A stretch of 64,000 bases of DNA, from positions 124,001-188,000 of the forward strand of contig LATX02000232.1 of the NCBI GenBank assembly GCA_001466705.2, given 5' to 3'. The notes below the pieces were generated by a model. That model was not told the DNA's origin. It ran no database searches and saw only the letters and a list, made by a program, of their open reading frames with translations. Below are positions 1-12,737 of the stretch, piece after piece. The DNA is from Moniliophthora roreri (lineage: Eukaryota; Basidiomycota; Agaricomycetes; Agaricales; Marasmiaceae). The position numbers were made by a program, and so were the translations under genes. The stretch's first letter is position 1. The number at the start of each line of letters is the position of its first letter.

Positions 1-1880
1 TACAACCCTCTAGATTATTATCAATTTCCTGTGCAATTGATATCTATCAATAGTTCCATGGACACCTGGTTGGTCCATTATATCTGCCTGAGAGTGCCTT
101 CAAAGCTCCATATAGAAATAGGTTCCAACTGTGTACTATAGCTTTGACATTAACCATAAACATTAAGTCTATTGACACATTATTATGCAGTGTGATCATA
201 AAATGACCAGTCTAGTGCACTTATACTGTGGATCCTGCTAATATCTATTCCTTTGCATTCAGAATTAGTGGTTTCTGGCCTGTTTTATTGACCAAGGACC
301 CTCACAGTGATGCTTCACTATAATGTAGAGGGCTAGTATAGTCTACTATCCTCATCTAAGTTGTGTTAGTGTCAATCATTAGACCAGAACGCAAGATGAA
401 CCTTCAACACAGCAGCCTTGAGACAGAAACAAAGTGAGAGATATGAGGTGTGCTGTCACTCATGTAAGAACATTGAGACTACTGATATGTGTAGGTGCTT
501 GAGGTTTGAACCCATATTCAGGCACAAATCTAATTGCCTGAAAGCTGTCAGCATATAAATAAGTGAACATCAGAACATATAAGATGGGAAATATACCTTG
601 AAACCATCTGCTACCCATACATCCCATATGAGAATTCTGCTCATGTACACTGATCAACTCCTTGAGACCAGCGATAAGCAGTTGCCACAGCACCCATCCT
701 CACTGGAGCATCTGAGATAAAGGTATTGTCAGCAAGTTACAAGGAAACACACAGAGTACATTGATACACTGACCTACAGAGCGTATGATTGAAGGTCAAT
801 AGACTGATCTGAGGGCCAATATAAGGGGAGCTACAATGGGGGAGAGCTAGAATGACACAACAATGGTAGTGGTTAGAAGGAAAGGAGTGGGGTTTGAAAT
901 TTGGATGGACATTGGAATTTAAACCCCAAGTGCCTGGACCATTCTCACATGTGATGCTTCCCCAGCTCAACAGTGAAACACTGTGTTCTGGTTTCAGCTC
1001 ACTGCTTATGTTGTTACTAGTCAATAAGGCATCACTAAGGCACACAAGTTTTAAAGTCACCTCAAACTGACTTTTACATTTACTAGTACTTAGTATGGCA
1101 GATTGTAGTGGAACATGAACTACCAAAGCTGGACACATCAAGTTACAGAGGGTTATGTCCCAGTTATGTCCCAGTTACATACTCTGATAACAGTTATGCT
1201 GGATTTTGGTGAGTTATACCCTCACCCTAGCCTACAGAAACCAGGTTGAACCCACAGAAACCTGTAGGAACTGGTTCCATGAGTATATGAACCCCTATAT
1301 CCAGTGATGTCCTCTTGTCATTTTTGCAGATGCATGATTTCATGTCTAGGCCAAAATTAGGCACATCAACATTACCTCTGCTGCCACCCATAGTTCATCT
1401 GTTGTATCCTCAAGAATCCCCTCCTTCCACCACTTTCTCCTCTGCTGGTGATTCCCATTGATCCTCTGGTACCACTCTTCTACTTCCACCTCTTCACTCT
1501 TTGTTTCATTCTCCTTCTCCACTCTGATGTTTATCAATCCAGCTCTCCAGTCTATGTCTGGGTTAACCCATGGTTCAGTGGTCCTGGTTGGGGAACACTT
1601 AGTCTATGCTGGTTGGTCTTTGCAAAAACATGCTATTGTTGAGGTGATTTGCAATTAATTCTTAGGGTCAGGGCTAGTGGTGGCTAGTGATGGCTCGGGT
1701 TGACTTGGGTATTTTGTCACTGCTTGGTTCGGGTTGTTATGCGCGGCGTTTTATTTTGCTCCGCTCAGGGCAAAAACGTATCATGCATAGGTAAAGGTGG
1801 TAGGTAAACAAATATAGACAGACAAGTAATTAGATGAAGATACTATAAGAATCAATTAAAACGAGGTTCAACTATACACG
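1..1880. other. Gene-poor, T/A-rich stretch, probable decayed transposon DNA
   Basis: No open frame here has the intron structure or motifs of a family I recognise. Composition is richer in A/T and in TG/CA dinucleotides than the gene-bearing DNA that follows. A short tandem repeat (gttatgtccca, about two copies) lies near 1153-1180. A minus-strand frame at 1346-1537 is rich in Glu, Arg and Trp and ends in a hydrophobic stretch; it could be a transposase relic, but nothing in it is diagnostic. The abrupt change near 1.8 kb, next to an apparently incomplete small gene, suggests old insertion DNA. Confidence 0.4.
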
Positions 1881-1887
1881 AATGAGT

Positions 1888-2236
1888 CTCGTACCTGCAA
1901 CAATGAATCTAATGAATGTTTTCCGAATATGTCTCGCGATGAAGACCCGTTCAACGGCGTCCTTAAAATCCTGAGAAACCTCGCGGTATGTCGTCCAAAG
2001 GAATATCATAGCTTCTTCCTTGACCCCAATAAACATGAGAATATTGAAGCAAACATCCGAATCGAACGTGCAATGTCCTGAATGTTGCGTAAATGTGGAT
2101 TGAGATTCGTGTCATGATCGTCGCGGACAATTTGGGATATCGGACCAGCCAAAAATTTTTCGCCGACGCGAATGTCACACATCGTGTGCCCGGTCCCTGT
2201 CACCACCACCGAATAAGGGTCAATCAAAACAGGCAT
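1888..2236 (-). CDS. Small hypothetical protein, probably partial
   Basis: A minus-strand frame starts at 2236 (MPVLIDPYSVVVTGTG) and reads through a polar stretch with VRDDHDTNLNPHLRNIQ. A second stretch in a shifted frame (about 2045-1895) reads FNILMFIGV then VSQDFKDAVERVFIARHI, up to a possible splice donor (gcag|gtacgag) near 1892. The frame change between them needs an intron or an indel, so the model is tentative. I do not recognise the family. Gene-poor DNA begins just beyond 1.89 kb, so the 3' part may be lost. It lies directly downstream of the MATE gene on the same strand. Confidence 0.3.
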
Positions 2237-2311
2237 GAATTCTATCAGATATGTAAATAAACGAAGATCAAACGAAGATAGTCAGCTATTTTCCGGGGGC
2301 GTCAGATAAGC

Positions 2312-4292
2312 TTAATCGGGAAGATCAGGCCCTTCTGGTCCGACTTCTTCCTGGTTCCTCTTAACGCCTTTCTCCACCTCTATATCCCAATCTGTGCCAA
2401 ACCATATAACAAGATATTCACCGATACCCACGACAGTTAAACCAACCACTTGACCTGAGAACGAGTCAGTATGACAGTTAATGAGAAGGAAGCGAGAAAC
2501 ACAAAACACTTGCCGATCCATAAGCCCTGCAACCCCAACTGGGTGTTCTGATGAAAAGCGAGAGTGATTCCCATAGGAAGCGCGATGATATAGTAGGCGA
2601 CAAAGTTGAATATTGCCCCAAGATGTTGACGGCCTGACAAGGCATGAATACATGTATTATGGAAGTACGTCCAAGGAGCCGCTTACCTTGTCCACGTAAT
2701 CCACCTCCACAGGATCCGGCAAGGCCATCCGAGATTTGGAACGAAGCAACCAGAGGCATAACCTTGCTTACCAGACGAACAACACTGTCATCGTCGCTCA
2801 TGACATACCCGCATACCTGAACGGAGAGTGAGAATCGGAACGGCAGAAGTTTCTTCCTTCAACTTACATCCTTGAATATCATCAAAGTCGTCATAACAAT
2901 TGCACCCACGACAACGCTCAAGAACGCAGAAGCATGTGCCGCATGCTTTGCGCCGGCGGCTGAACGCGCTCCAATAAGGTTGCCTACTCGGTTGGAAGCA
3001 GCTACCCCAATACCGAAGGGTAATGTGTTCAAAACTAAAGCGGAAGTTAATCATTAAAAGTGACACGATTACGTCGAAAGAAACGTACTCTGATCAAAAG
3101 TCATGATGACCGATTGAGCCGCAAGAGGTAACGTGCCCAAACGCCCAGCGCACAAGGCCACAATCTCGAACGCAGCCCTGTGAGGCAAGCCCGTGAATAC
3201 CACGGGAACCGAAATGGAAGATATCGGACCTACCATTCTGTTCCAACCATAAGGATACCGGGCAGTGCGAGCTTGAGGAACGTGATGCAGCTCTTTACGT
3301 GGAAAACACGGGAGAACTGAATGCCACCCCAAGTCCCATGAGCGTGATGCGTAGGAGAGAAGTATGTCAAGATTCCGAGTATCGTAAACGCCGACCAATA
3401 GGTAATGGATAGAGCAGCCGGAGATCCCCAAAGTCCAAGACGGGTGTAGTGAATGAGAGCGACATTCAATCCTATATTGACAGGGAATATAAAAATAAGC
3501 ACGATGGTAGATAGTTGCATGATGCCTGAAAAGGACATGTTAATGAATCAAAGCTATCATATCCACGGTTCAAACGCACCTTGGCATTGAAGGTACTTTT
3601 TCAAGCTTTCAAAACCAATGTATCCAGGAGCGCCCAGGATCAGGATCCGGAGAAAGGTTTGTACATCCCGACTCAAATCCGGGGGTTGTCCAAGCGAAAG
3701 GAGAACTGGTTCGAGATACGCCCAGAGTACGCAAACAGGGATCAAAAGAATCCACAACAAGACCACGCAGCGCTGGAAATGAACAGAAAGATCCGTGGGA
3801 CGCGAGCTGCCGGTAAAGGCTTGAGAGCCGAGCGTATCAAGTGCGGTTGTTCCTCCCAGGGCAATGCACCATCCTGATGACGAAACCTTTACTAGGATCA
3901 TATATGGAGCAGAAAAATAGGTATTGAAATCACTCGCCAGTTACGAAGGCCAACATCAGAGAAAAGGCCGCCACCGACAGTTCATGTGGACCCAGACGTC
4001 CGGTAATGACCACAGAGACTGTTTGTACAGAGTTTTGAAGGATGTAGGAAAGAATTACTGGAATAAATCATATCGATGAGCTCGTCCGGATGGATGTCAA
4101 CGGCGAAGAAGGCGTGAGAAGGAACTGACCGGGAATGGAATCGCGGAAAATTGACCAAACAATTATGACACCGCCACTCGGCGCCATCTTGCTGATTCCA
4201 ACCTCGACATTAGGCTCAATATCCCGACCCTGGCGAGTCGATGAGGTAGAAAGGCTCGTCAAGAGAGGGGATCTCTCACTGGTGTATGCCAT
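2312..4292 (-). CDS. MATE-family multidrug/toxin extrusion transporter
   Basis: A multi-exon integral membrane protein. The N-terminus reads [13 protein letters not shown]. Later exons carry MATE hallmarks: [17 protein letters not shown] with the AxxTxxxQxxG pattern of helix 2, then [59 protein letters not shown] and a C-terminal hydrophobic exon ending in EGPDLPD at 2312. Fungal MATE proteins sit in vacuolar or plasma membranes and export cations or drugs by H+ or Na+ antiport; the substrate here is unknown. At least six introns are visible from frame changes at membrane segments. It is divergent from the agmatinase-like gene across 473 bp. I saw no premature stop within the exons I followed. 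Confidence 0.9.
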
Positions 4293-4765
4293 CTGACTCC
4301 GTATAGGAAGCGATTGGATGAGGTGCGATTTCGGGAATTTGGTTCGACAAGTGAACGTGAAGTCAAACGGCTATTGAGCTGTCTTCAAAGTCACAAGGCC
4401 TTTTATCTTATAGGTACTAGCGAATAGTGCCAGAATCTTGGCTCATCTTATCTCCTCCCCCCGATTTCTTTAGAGTCATATTGGAAATCCACCCTAGTGG
4501 GCCCTACAGTACCCGGTACTGTAACGGGTGTGGAATTTCAATTTGACTCCGTGTGGAATCCATCACCTCAAGGCAAAACACGATTCTGGATGCTATTGTG
4601 GGTACTCGGATGCTCTTGGGAAATGACGTGACATGGAAGGTCATTATCTACCCAGGGACATCAACTGGGTTCACTCCTGGGTCTATAGCCGCCAGTAAAA
4701 AGGATAGACCTCTCCCAGAATTTTCTTTCTAAATTTCCCCTCCCCCCATCAGAAGCTTTCTAGTT
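4293..4765. promoter_or_regulatory. Divergent intergenic region, MATE / agmatinase-like
   Basis: This 473-bp gap separates two divergently transcribed genes and should hold both promoters. A pyrimidine-rich tract (tttctttctaaatttcccctcc) ends just before the start codon at 4766, as is common at fungal transcription starts. I see no recognisable operator. Confidence 0.5.
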
Positions 4766-6507
4766 ATGAAGTCCGCTCTCAAGCTCCTCGCGTTAGCATC
4801 CGCTGTGCTCGTCTCAGCCCACGACCATGTCATCCACGATCAGATTCCCTTAGACTATGTCAAGTTCCCCATTGAAGGGCAGTATCGAGGCTACAACGGA
4901 GAAGGTGTGATTACTTCCGCCGAGCTGGCTTAATCTCTGCTAAAGTATCTCCACAGTGACCGCAGATGCTGTCTTCTCAGGCATCACTACGTTTGCCAAG
5001 CTGCCTTGGGTCCAATGCTTTGGAAAGGAACGAGACGTCGCCTTTGACATCGCGTTCTTGGGAGCGCCCTTCGTAAGTCTGATACACCAAATGGGAAGAT
5101 GCAACGGTAGATTAACCGCTGCCCTAGGACACAGGCACTAGCTATCGCCCAGGTGCACGCTTCGGACCAGGTAAGACTCACCCTATTTAACCCTCCTTCA
5201 ATTCTCATGTCTTCTTCTGCACTACACTAGCTGGTATTCGAGCTGGCTCACGTCGCCTCACGCTATACGGAGGATACAATGTACCACTCGGAACCAACCC
5301 GTTCAAATCTGGTCTAAGGATAGTTGATTGCGGTGACATTCCAGTAACGTCAGTCGTATCTCATGATCAAGTAGTTTTCGACACTGAACTGGTCTTATGA
5401 AGTCCTTACGATAACAAATACGCCATCAAGCAGATTGAAGACGGGCACAAATCTCTTCTTCACCGAGAGCCATTTTCACCTTTGGGTAACGACAGTCTAA
5501 CGGGGAAACCTCTCGTTCCTTTATCGATCGACGGAAAGCACCATCCTCGTATCATTACCCTCGGTGGAGACCATACCATTGTACTCCCTCTACTTCGTTC
5601 CATCTATACGGCCTACGGGCAAATCTCTGTCATCCACTTCGACTCTCATCTCGGTATGTTGCACTTCCGTCTGCTTCGCTGCAAGGCATCTAAGATAATT
5701 CGATAGATACATGGAAGCCATCTGTTTTCGGCGGTGCACCTTCCGATCAAGCTGCTATCAATCACGGCACCTATTTCTACTGGGCTAGCCAAGAGGGATT
5801 GATTAAAAATGGGTCATCAATTGCAAGTATCTCTGTTCTATCTTCTCCACCATACACGCGCGCCTTTCCATTTTCTACCTCTTGAGAACATTTGATCCTA
5901 GTTCGTTGTTTTACGCAGCACGGTGCCATTCGGACGACCCTGTCGAGTCTGGACGACTACGACAACGACGATGCCTCGGGTTTCCTGCGAATTGAAGCTC
6001 GCGAAATCGACATCATTGGTAAGTGAATTAATCAATGTCTTTCTTTCTGCGACTCATTCTGACGTCTGAAACCACAGGCACTGATGGAATAATCCAAAAA
6101 ATTCGTGAAACGGTCGGGAACGCTCCCGTCTACTTATCGATCGATGCAAGTAACATGTTTCTTCGCCTTTAGTGCGCAATCTTATCAATGCCCCCCAGAT
6201 TGACTCTATCGATCCCGCCTTTGCCCCAGCTACCGGAACGCCAGAAACTGGAGGCTGGTCCACTCGCGAACTGAGGACAATCCTTCGCGGACTCGATGGT
6301 CTGCACATCGTCTCGGCTGATATCGTAGAGGTGGCGCCTGCATACGATACGAACGCCGAGTTGACTACTATGGCTGCAGCTGATGTAAGTAACATTCTTT
6401 CAGTTGTTTTTGTTTACAGCCGACTGACAACTAAACACCGCTGGCAGGTTCTTTTCGAAGTCTTGACAGTCATGACGAAAACCCCACTAGGTAAAGTCCA
6501 AGACTGA
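4766..6507 (+). CDS. Secreted agmatinase/arginase-family ureohydrolase
   Basis: ATG at 4766 opens a signal peptide (MKSALKLLALASAVLVSAH), followed by a binuclear-manganese ureohydrolase fold spread over about nine exons. Visible metal-ligand motifs are GGDHTIVLP, HFDSHLDTW (joined across an intron) and SIDIDSIDPAFAPATGTPE, the family signature. Other family pieces are AFLGAPFDTGTSYRPGARFG and SADIVEVAPAYD. The protein ends TKTPLGKVQD before TGA at 6505. Such enzymes hydrolyse guanidino compounds such as agmatine or arginine to urea; agmatinase is likelier from the motifs, and secreted members are common in mushrooms. The signature motif is joined only if the intron at 6146-6198 is read as GC-AG (gcaagt donor). 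Confidence 0.92.
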
Positions 6508-6781
6508 ACTGAATGCAGCAATTTCTTTCCCCAAGTTGCCTTTTGAATATGTCATCGTGTTACTATTCACACCTTATGTTTTGTAACGTACTCTTGTGAA
6601 TGCCAAAGTCAACGCCACAGCGTCGATTTGAATCATTTAGTCAACGGTAGAAATAAATTTGAGGATCTGGAATACGACGCCAAGTGATTAATCTGACTAC
6701 ATATACATGTTCCGCTTTTCAGAAATGTATTCGGATAAAGCGGCCTACTGAGATTATTCCGTGGACGATCGCAACGTGCTA

Positions 6782-8959
6782 CTACTGTCCTTCCTCCTTG
6801 TCGGATATCGATTCCTCCACGGTTTTGACAGGCCCGTGGAACCACTTGCGCGCAGATAGCATCCACGAGGCACTCGCGAAGACAACAACTCCCCCAATGA
6901 TAACTATCGCATAATCTGTTCAGATGTCAGTCAGAGAGATGACGTAGAAAATAAGCTCAGATGATACACTCACTCATATCTTCGGCCACCGGGTTCTGAC
7001 TTGACGGGAATAGCAGCAACACAACGATGAAAGAGACCCATGAAACCGCAATTGCTCCGACGGGTTTAGACCACCGACCAAGGTTGAATGGGCCTGGAAC
7101 CATGCGATCTCTACCCCCGATAACAGACACGAGTATAGGAACAGTATACGAGGTATACAGTCCCGTTACTGCAGCACTGTGATGTTTTGGATCATCGCAA
7201 GCCATCAGAGAGCGGAAAATATGGACTTACCCAGCAAGGGAAGACAACGCGGCTTCCGAGAACCCAACTACCCCACAAATTCCGGAAATAATCATCACAA
7301 GCCACACGGCATTCACGGGTGTCAATGTATTCTGATTGATTTTCTTCCACCATCGTGAACCAGGTAATGCATTGTCCCTATAGTAGTGGGTCAGAGCTTA
7401 GTGATGGCATAAAGCATAATGGAAAACGTGTCGAGCCACCTTGAGAACGCAAAAACAGTCCGCGATGCATCGACACCTTGTGCGGCACCTGTTACGTACT
7501 ATGATCAACCTTTTAGGAATTCAGTCCCACGTCAGAAAAGTTCCAGTACGAACCTGGACCACGATGATGAACGACCAAATGGCCAGCATCCCGCGTTTCC
7601 CCAGAACATCCAGAAAAACTTGCCCCATTGGCAGAGGCAGATCTGATGCCAGAACATCACTTATGGAAGGGATGACGAAGGATATTGCGATTAAGAGCAG
7701 CCATCCAAGGCTCGCTGTGGCTGTTACACCAACTAATATGGCGATTGGTGCGGCGCGAGCGGCTCCAGCTACTTCCTCTGATATGTGCGCTGCCGAGTCA
7801 TCTGGATAAGTATAGGCTCGTATCAGATCTTCCTGAGTAGTTGTGCGTAATGGGGAGGTTGTTGCGTACACCCGGTCAATGTCCACATTGGGGCCGTGAA
7901 GGAAAGTAAGAATGCCCATCCGCCTAGAAAAGAAAAGCATGAGGTTAGTTGATACTAATCTGAAGATAACGAGGATGCTACGCACTATTCGCCCAACCCG
8001 TGTTATTCTCATATCCCAAGAAAGCTTCTCTCGTGGACACTTTCTTATCGCCTGCGAGAGCCACAAGCGCTATAATGGCGGCAATCGTGGTGCCAACTGC
8101 CAAAAATGTGAGCACGAGACCTCGTCGGCTATTTAAAGGCTTACCATTGATAACAGTGTAAATGAGATTGAGACGAGCGAGTATTTTGGTTCCTGCAGAG
8201 CAAACTATGCCATGCGTGAATAAGATGGCTAGTAGGATGCCGAAGGTTGCGCCTGAAGATATTACGATAGCACCATCTGAGGCAACTGTGACAGCGGTGG
8301 TGATCATTTGGGCGCAAGTGAAGTCGATTGAGCACACGAGCGTAATTTGCCCTGTGATATTGGCCCAACCTTGGATGGTTGTTAGCGGAGACATTCTCTG
8401 GAATGAGGGCTTGGGATGTACCTGTAATCCAACTCGCGAGAGGACCATATCCTGGAGGTGCAAGCTTTGCGGCAAAGTAGTAGAGACCTGCGCTTGTTCT
8501 GCGATTGCGGTTCAGAATTGAATGTGGGAAGTTGAGGCAAGGGATAGTCGTACGGCATTGAAGAAGTCAACTCGGCCATAGATAAAGCTACTGTGGCGAC
8601 GAAAAGACATGGTATGAGCCACCCGAACACCAATCCGACATGGCCTCCTATATCACGAAACTGGTCGTCAGCCAGGAGCATCCATCCATTAGAAAGCACT
8701 CACCACTGACCAATCCGAAAGACAATGTCGAAGAAACTGAAGCAACAACACCCATGATGGAGAATGCGAATGCTACTGTTTCAATGAGCTGTGTACCACT
8801 CAGTACTCCATGTTCCGATTGTTTGAAATAAGGACGTACCGAGAATTCACGTTTAAACTCGCTCTTATATCCTAAAGTCGCCAAAAGCTCGTCGTCGGCA
8901 TGCCTGAGATTGACACCCCGATGTAACGTCGTCTCCTCTGACTTTTCGCTATCCCCCAT
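6782..8959 (-). CDS. APC-superfamily amino-acid/GABA permease
   Basis: A minus-strand multi-exon gene starting MGDSEKSEETTLHRGV at 8959. The cytosolic N-terminus has LGYKSEFKREFS, the usual lead-in of fungal amino acid/choline transporters, followed by about 12 hydrophobic segments. Recognisable pieces are AFAFSIMGVVASVSSTLSFGL, VALSMAELTSSMP, the SWITGWANITGQ stretch (joined by splicing), SLGWLLLIAISFVIP, PGPFNLGRWSKPVG and a last membrane segment. The C-terminus reads HGPVKTVEESISDKEEGQ before TAG at 6782. The family imports GABA, choline or amino acids by proton symport; substrate cannot be assigned. It is tail-to-tail with the agmatinase-like gene (274 bp), so nitrogen metabolism is a plausible shared theme. 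Confidence 0.9.
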
Positions 8960-10165
8960 GTTCGTTGAGCAGAAGAGTGAGGTGAGGGCTAGCGTGGGTC
9001 AAAGAACTGGAGTCTGGAGCATCAAAGATGACATGAGCAAATATATACGAAAATCTATTCAATGGGCACTTACGGTTGCCTAGTACTTATCATTGGCCGG
9101 GCGCGATAAGGATTATCACATCTCGACGTGGTGCCAAAAGGAAGCAAGGGGTATCCCGCATCCTTAATCCAGTAAAGTTTTCTCTGGCGAAATCTGCTCT
9201 GCTCCTGCAGCTTCAGTTAGTATCTTGCGCGCCATGGACTCGAGGGGCTCATCAGAAAAAGACGGACCGATGATATACAGTTCGCTTGGTAACCTGGTGT
9301 ATTGAACGTTTCGAGTATTATCCCATTGGAGAAATGGTCCTGCCAGATAATTTTAGCGCCTATGCAAAAGGTCAATCAATGACCTAGAGACATGAATCGT
9401 GTAGGGACGAAAAACCCACAAAGACTATTCCAAGACCTTTCGTTTAGGACACCTGCGCCCTCGGTTTGGAATAAAAATATTCGAAACGCGCGCCGAGATG
9501 TGATGTCGTCCAACGTTGAGCCCCAACTATCCTTTCCAGGTTCAGCAAGGGTACGATGAAAACCACCTCCTGGTCCTTCACCACCATCTGTACACCGTAT
9601 TCGGCTCGGGAAATTGTCGTCATGGAGCTGTAAACACGACGAATGATACGTCTACCATTTAACCCTTCAAGCCTCCCCTGAGAGGACAACCGACCGACCG
9701 AGGATGGGGCTAGGAACGAGCATAAGGATGCTGTTTCGACAGTGTCCTCGATGCCGTGGTTCGCGACGTGAATGGCAGAACTTTAGCTAGACTTCATGTC
9801 GATCCAGAAATTCGTGAGGGGTAATCCCACTGCATTACGGTACATCGATGTACCAGTCATACATCGAGGATGTTGGGTACCAGGAATCCGAAGCAGGGAT
9901 GTACTTGGTTCTGTGTGAATGATACCAGCAGCACTTTGGACTACACCCCGATTACACCGAGATGGGATGTCTCAGGTGAACGAAGCCAGCGAGGGCGGGT
10001 TACAGCAACTTAGTGGACTGAAGCGATAGTCGGTTGATAGTCGAGGCAAGCGTTCAAATGTCAAGCGCGAGATTCTCGGACGGCAAAAAATCGCCGAGTT
10101 TAGGGTTAAGGTTATATAACGATTTTCGCTGTCCTACAAAGCAGTCATGTACTGTATACAAGTTT
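8960..10165. other. Intergenic stretch without a supported gene
   Basis: About 1.2 kb upstream of the permease and downstream of the EthD-like gene. The only sizeable frame (9444-9689, minus) has no recognisable motif or splice context. The first 100-200 bp upstream of 8959 probably contain the permease promoter. I see no repeat or structured element that stands out. Confidence 0.45.
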
Positions 10166-10895
10166 CTACACCACTTCAATCTCGAAAATCCTGGAAATAG
10201 TCTCCTCCCAACTCTTCATGATCTCCTCTCTCCATGGCGTAGTCATCGCCGCCTCAAACTCTGGCGATGCCACCACCTCTTCTATGGTCGTCTCATCGCT
10301 GAGCTCTTGAACACCCAGGTACCTCCTCCTTTCCCCAATTTCCGAAGCCAAGTGAAAGTTTCTCCCCCGTACCCATCCTTTAATCTTCGAGAGTAGCGAA
10401 GTATGTTCTTCCCTATACCACCGTTCGAATTCCGAGCCGGCCCCCGGGATCGGTTTGAGCGTGGTTTGGACTGGGTTCAGCCATTTGATGTTCGTAGAAG
10501 GCAGATTTGGGGAAGAGAGCGATGAAACGAGAGTGTACGCCTCTGAATCGATTGAGAGGTTCGCATGTGAGATGCAATTAGGGGTGAAACCGGATACTAC
10601 GACCCAGTTGGGCTGAGCGCCGTCATAGGCTTTGTACAGTCTGGGGCTGTGGACAAGGTTGTATGAGGGAAATGAGGGAAATGCTTCGGTGAACCAATCT
10701 GCACCAAGAACGCGATCAGCTTTCCCGCAACAAGCTGAATGGAGTAAAACTGTACATACCATGAACTAAGGCCCTTTCCTGCTCCTCAGTGATCGCGCCG
10801 GTTGAATTATTCTTCAGCTGCACAAAGGTCGCAACGAATGCATTTACGCCAGCGAGCAAAGCCAGCACGAGCGCGAAAGCGAGTTGGGAAACCAT
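10166..10895 (-). CDS. Secreted EthD-like (dimeric alpha/beta-barrel) protein, copy A
   Basis: Exon 1 starts at 10895 with a hydrophobic signal-like leader (MVSQLAFALVLALLAGVNA) and ends EEQERALVH. A roughly 60-nt intron (gtatgtacag to ggtgcag) follows, then exon 2 continues DWFTEAFPSFPSYNLVHSPR. Two ferredoxin-like halves are suggested: DWFTEAF with KAYDGAQPNWVVVSG, and FERWYREEHTSLLSKIKGW with YLGVQEL. The protein ends ISRIFEIEVV. Expanded agaricomycete families of this shape have no established substrate. The leader may be a membrane anchor rather than a cleaved signal. A deletion-bearing relic of the gene lies at about 14.2-14.4 kb. Family assignment rests on pattern only. Confidence 0.7.
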
Positions 10896-11569
10896 AACTG
10901 TTCGCAGCGAATGCCCTCCGTGTTGCTTTATATTAGTACGTGCACCCGCACATCATCACAAGGGGCGACCCTGTGCCTGCTCCCGCCCGATCTTGATATC
11001 AATCAATGGCGCGTTGATTCTGTTGTGGAAACTCGGAGTTAGAGCCGGTAGGTGAGTCATGGGAGTGATACATACCTGACTGCAAGGGGTCATACTGTTG
11101 AACACTACCCGAGTACTCTAGTACACAGTATCGGCGTCACTGCCGCCTCGTATAGCTCAGAATCGAAATCTACGACATGAACGTCAGACCTTACGATTAA
11201 CAGCAAAGGATAGAGATATAGATTACCTCAACGTCTCCTGCTCCACATGAAGATGTGTGGTCCCGTGCACAAAGATGATGCGGCTACGACATGGATTCAG
11301 CACTCACGCAGGTAGGAGGGAAGAGTCGCAGGAACATACCTCGATATTGTTCGATTTCAAACGGGATCGGCCCTCGACTCTTTCACAGCCAGATTTTGCG
11401 AAGATGGATGGTTCCGGGAAGAAGTCGGTGATACAGCTCTATACAGAGCAGCATTATCCAAAGGTGGACGGCGACCAGTCTAATTACAAGTGGTAAGTGC
11501 ATATATCACCAAAAAAGTTCCAAAAAAACATACTCAGAGGCGCACTGAAAACACCCCATAGCACCACTT
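10896..11569. other. Intergenic region between EthD-like gene and bZIP (duplicated at 14.4-14.9 kb)
   Basis: About 670 bp between two minus-strand genes, holding the EthD-like promoter and the 3' flank of the bZIP gene. Frames on the plus strand here have no motif support. The stretch is repeated at 14.4-14.9 kb with small indels, showing that the duplication covered the intergenic DNA as well as both genes. Confidence 0.5.
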
Positions 11570-12043
11570 CTAGCGTCCTCGCTCGAACGACAACCGAGAA
11601 AAACTTCGTCCTTCCTCTGGCTCTTCGACCAAATTCCGACAATCGATATAACCATCACAGCAAGAAGCCGAATATGGATCCCAACGACCTTCAGGTTCCA
11701 CTTCCCCGCCTTCTCGACACTCGAGAGGTACGCTCGACGTGGGAGGAAGGTTGACCTTGACTCGGAATTTCGATATCATCGACTCGGGAGTATGACGAGG
11801 GTCTTCCTGAGTCACCATCTGAGCTTCTGCTGCATCCTCCTCTTGCACCTCGCAGCGACACCTTTCCAGCCTTCTCTTGAGCATTGAAAGTTCCTTCTTT
11901 AGCCTCTCGTTCTCTTCTTCCTGGAGTCGACATCGTTCTTCCAAATCGGCAAGTTGCTTGGCTTTTCGTGCGCGGTATTCACGCTGGAAGACCAAGGAGC
12001 GAGTGAGTGGTGCAGTAATATCCTGTTTTCTGCCTCTTCCCAT
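11570..12043 (-). CDS. Atypical fungal bZIP transcription factor, copy A
   Basis: The start at 12043 gives MGRGRKQDITAPLTRS, a conserved opening of an agaricomycete bZIP group. The basic region and zipper follow: QREYRARKAKQLADLEERC, then LQEEENERLKKELSMLKRRL with leucines and hydrophobics at heptad positions. The canonical Asn of the NxxAA basic motif is replaced (about residue 17, Ser), while the downstream QRxYRxRK is kept. The rest is an acidic, low-complexity tail rich in Glu, ending at 11570; a 3' intron cannot be excluded. Predicted length is 157 residues. DNA target unknown. It is divergent from the 7-TM gene, and a broken copy lies at 14943-15436. Confidence 0.78.
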   Translation of the reverse strand: MGRGRKQDITAPLTRSLVFQREYRARKAKQLADLEERCRLQEEENERLKKELSMLKRRLERCRCEVQEEDAAEAQMVTQEDPRHTPESMISKFRVKVNLPPTSSVPLECREGGEVEPEGRWDPYSASCCDGYIDCRNLVEEPEEGRSFSRLSFERGR

Positions 12044-12737
12044 GGCGGCATGGATAAGTAGCAGATGGCAATTGGTAAGGCAAAAATCGGAACCGGACTG
12101 CAACCGGACCGAGAGCCAACCAATCCACGTGGCAGAACCGACGACCAATCAATTGACCCCAAGTTGACCCAGTCATAGGATGATCGATGATCTTTTGACC
12201 ACTTTCCTCGCCTCAAGTATGATGATTTCCTCATTTCTGTCAACTCTGTTCTGATTCTTCCTCAGGAATCCATATGTCACCCTTGGGTATAACAGCATAC
12301 CGAATGCCTTACGGTTCATCAATGCTGATCGCTGATCTTTTACAATGGTGCGGTGCATCTAGGAGCCCCAAGCCATTGATGAAATGACTCAAATCGTGCG
12401 TTCGGGAGAACCAAACTCTCTCCCAACTTGACGTTTGACTGACGTGGAATTCTCCCCCGACGAAAAAGATCATATATCAGCCAAAACGTCTGGTTATTGA
12501 TTCAAGGTGCTTGATTTCTCTGTTGGGACGAGCAGTCTTCTACAGATACAGATCAGCGAAATGGGCCGGTGCCGCCGCAACACAAATGCAAAGCCCCATC
12601 AAAGTGTGGCGATTCCCTAAGGCAAGAAACCGTACGTCTTAAAGGGGTCCTCGTCGTTAAAATAGAACTGATTACCATCTTCGAGTCCGCCTTCGAGTGC
12701 TTCCCCTCCCCAGCATTGGAGTGTCCGGAACTTCATC
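12044..12737. promoter_or_regulatory. Divergent intergenic region, bZIP / 7-TM gene
   Basis: A 694-bp spacer between divergent starts, expected to contain both promoters. The part next to the bZIP start (about 12050-12170) is shared with copy B (15440-15560), where the bZIP is broken. I see no other gene. Confidence 0.5.

Noticed and set aside
737..1141. 134-codon minus-strand frame rich in Ser, His and Cys
   Set aside because: No domain, no splice context; in T/A-rich gene-poor DNA.
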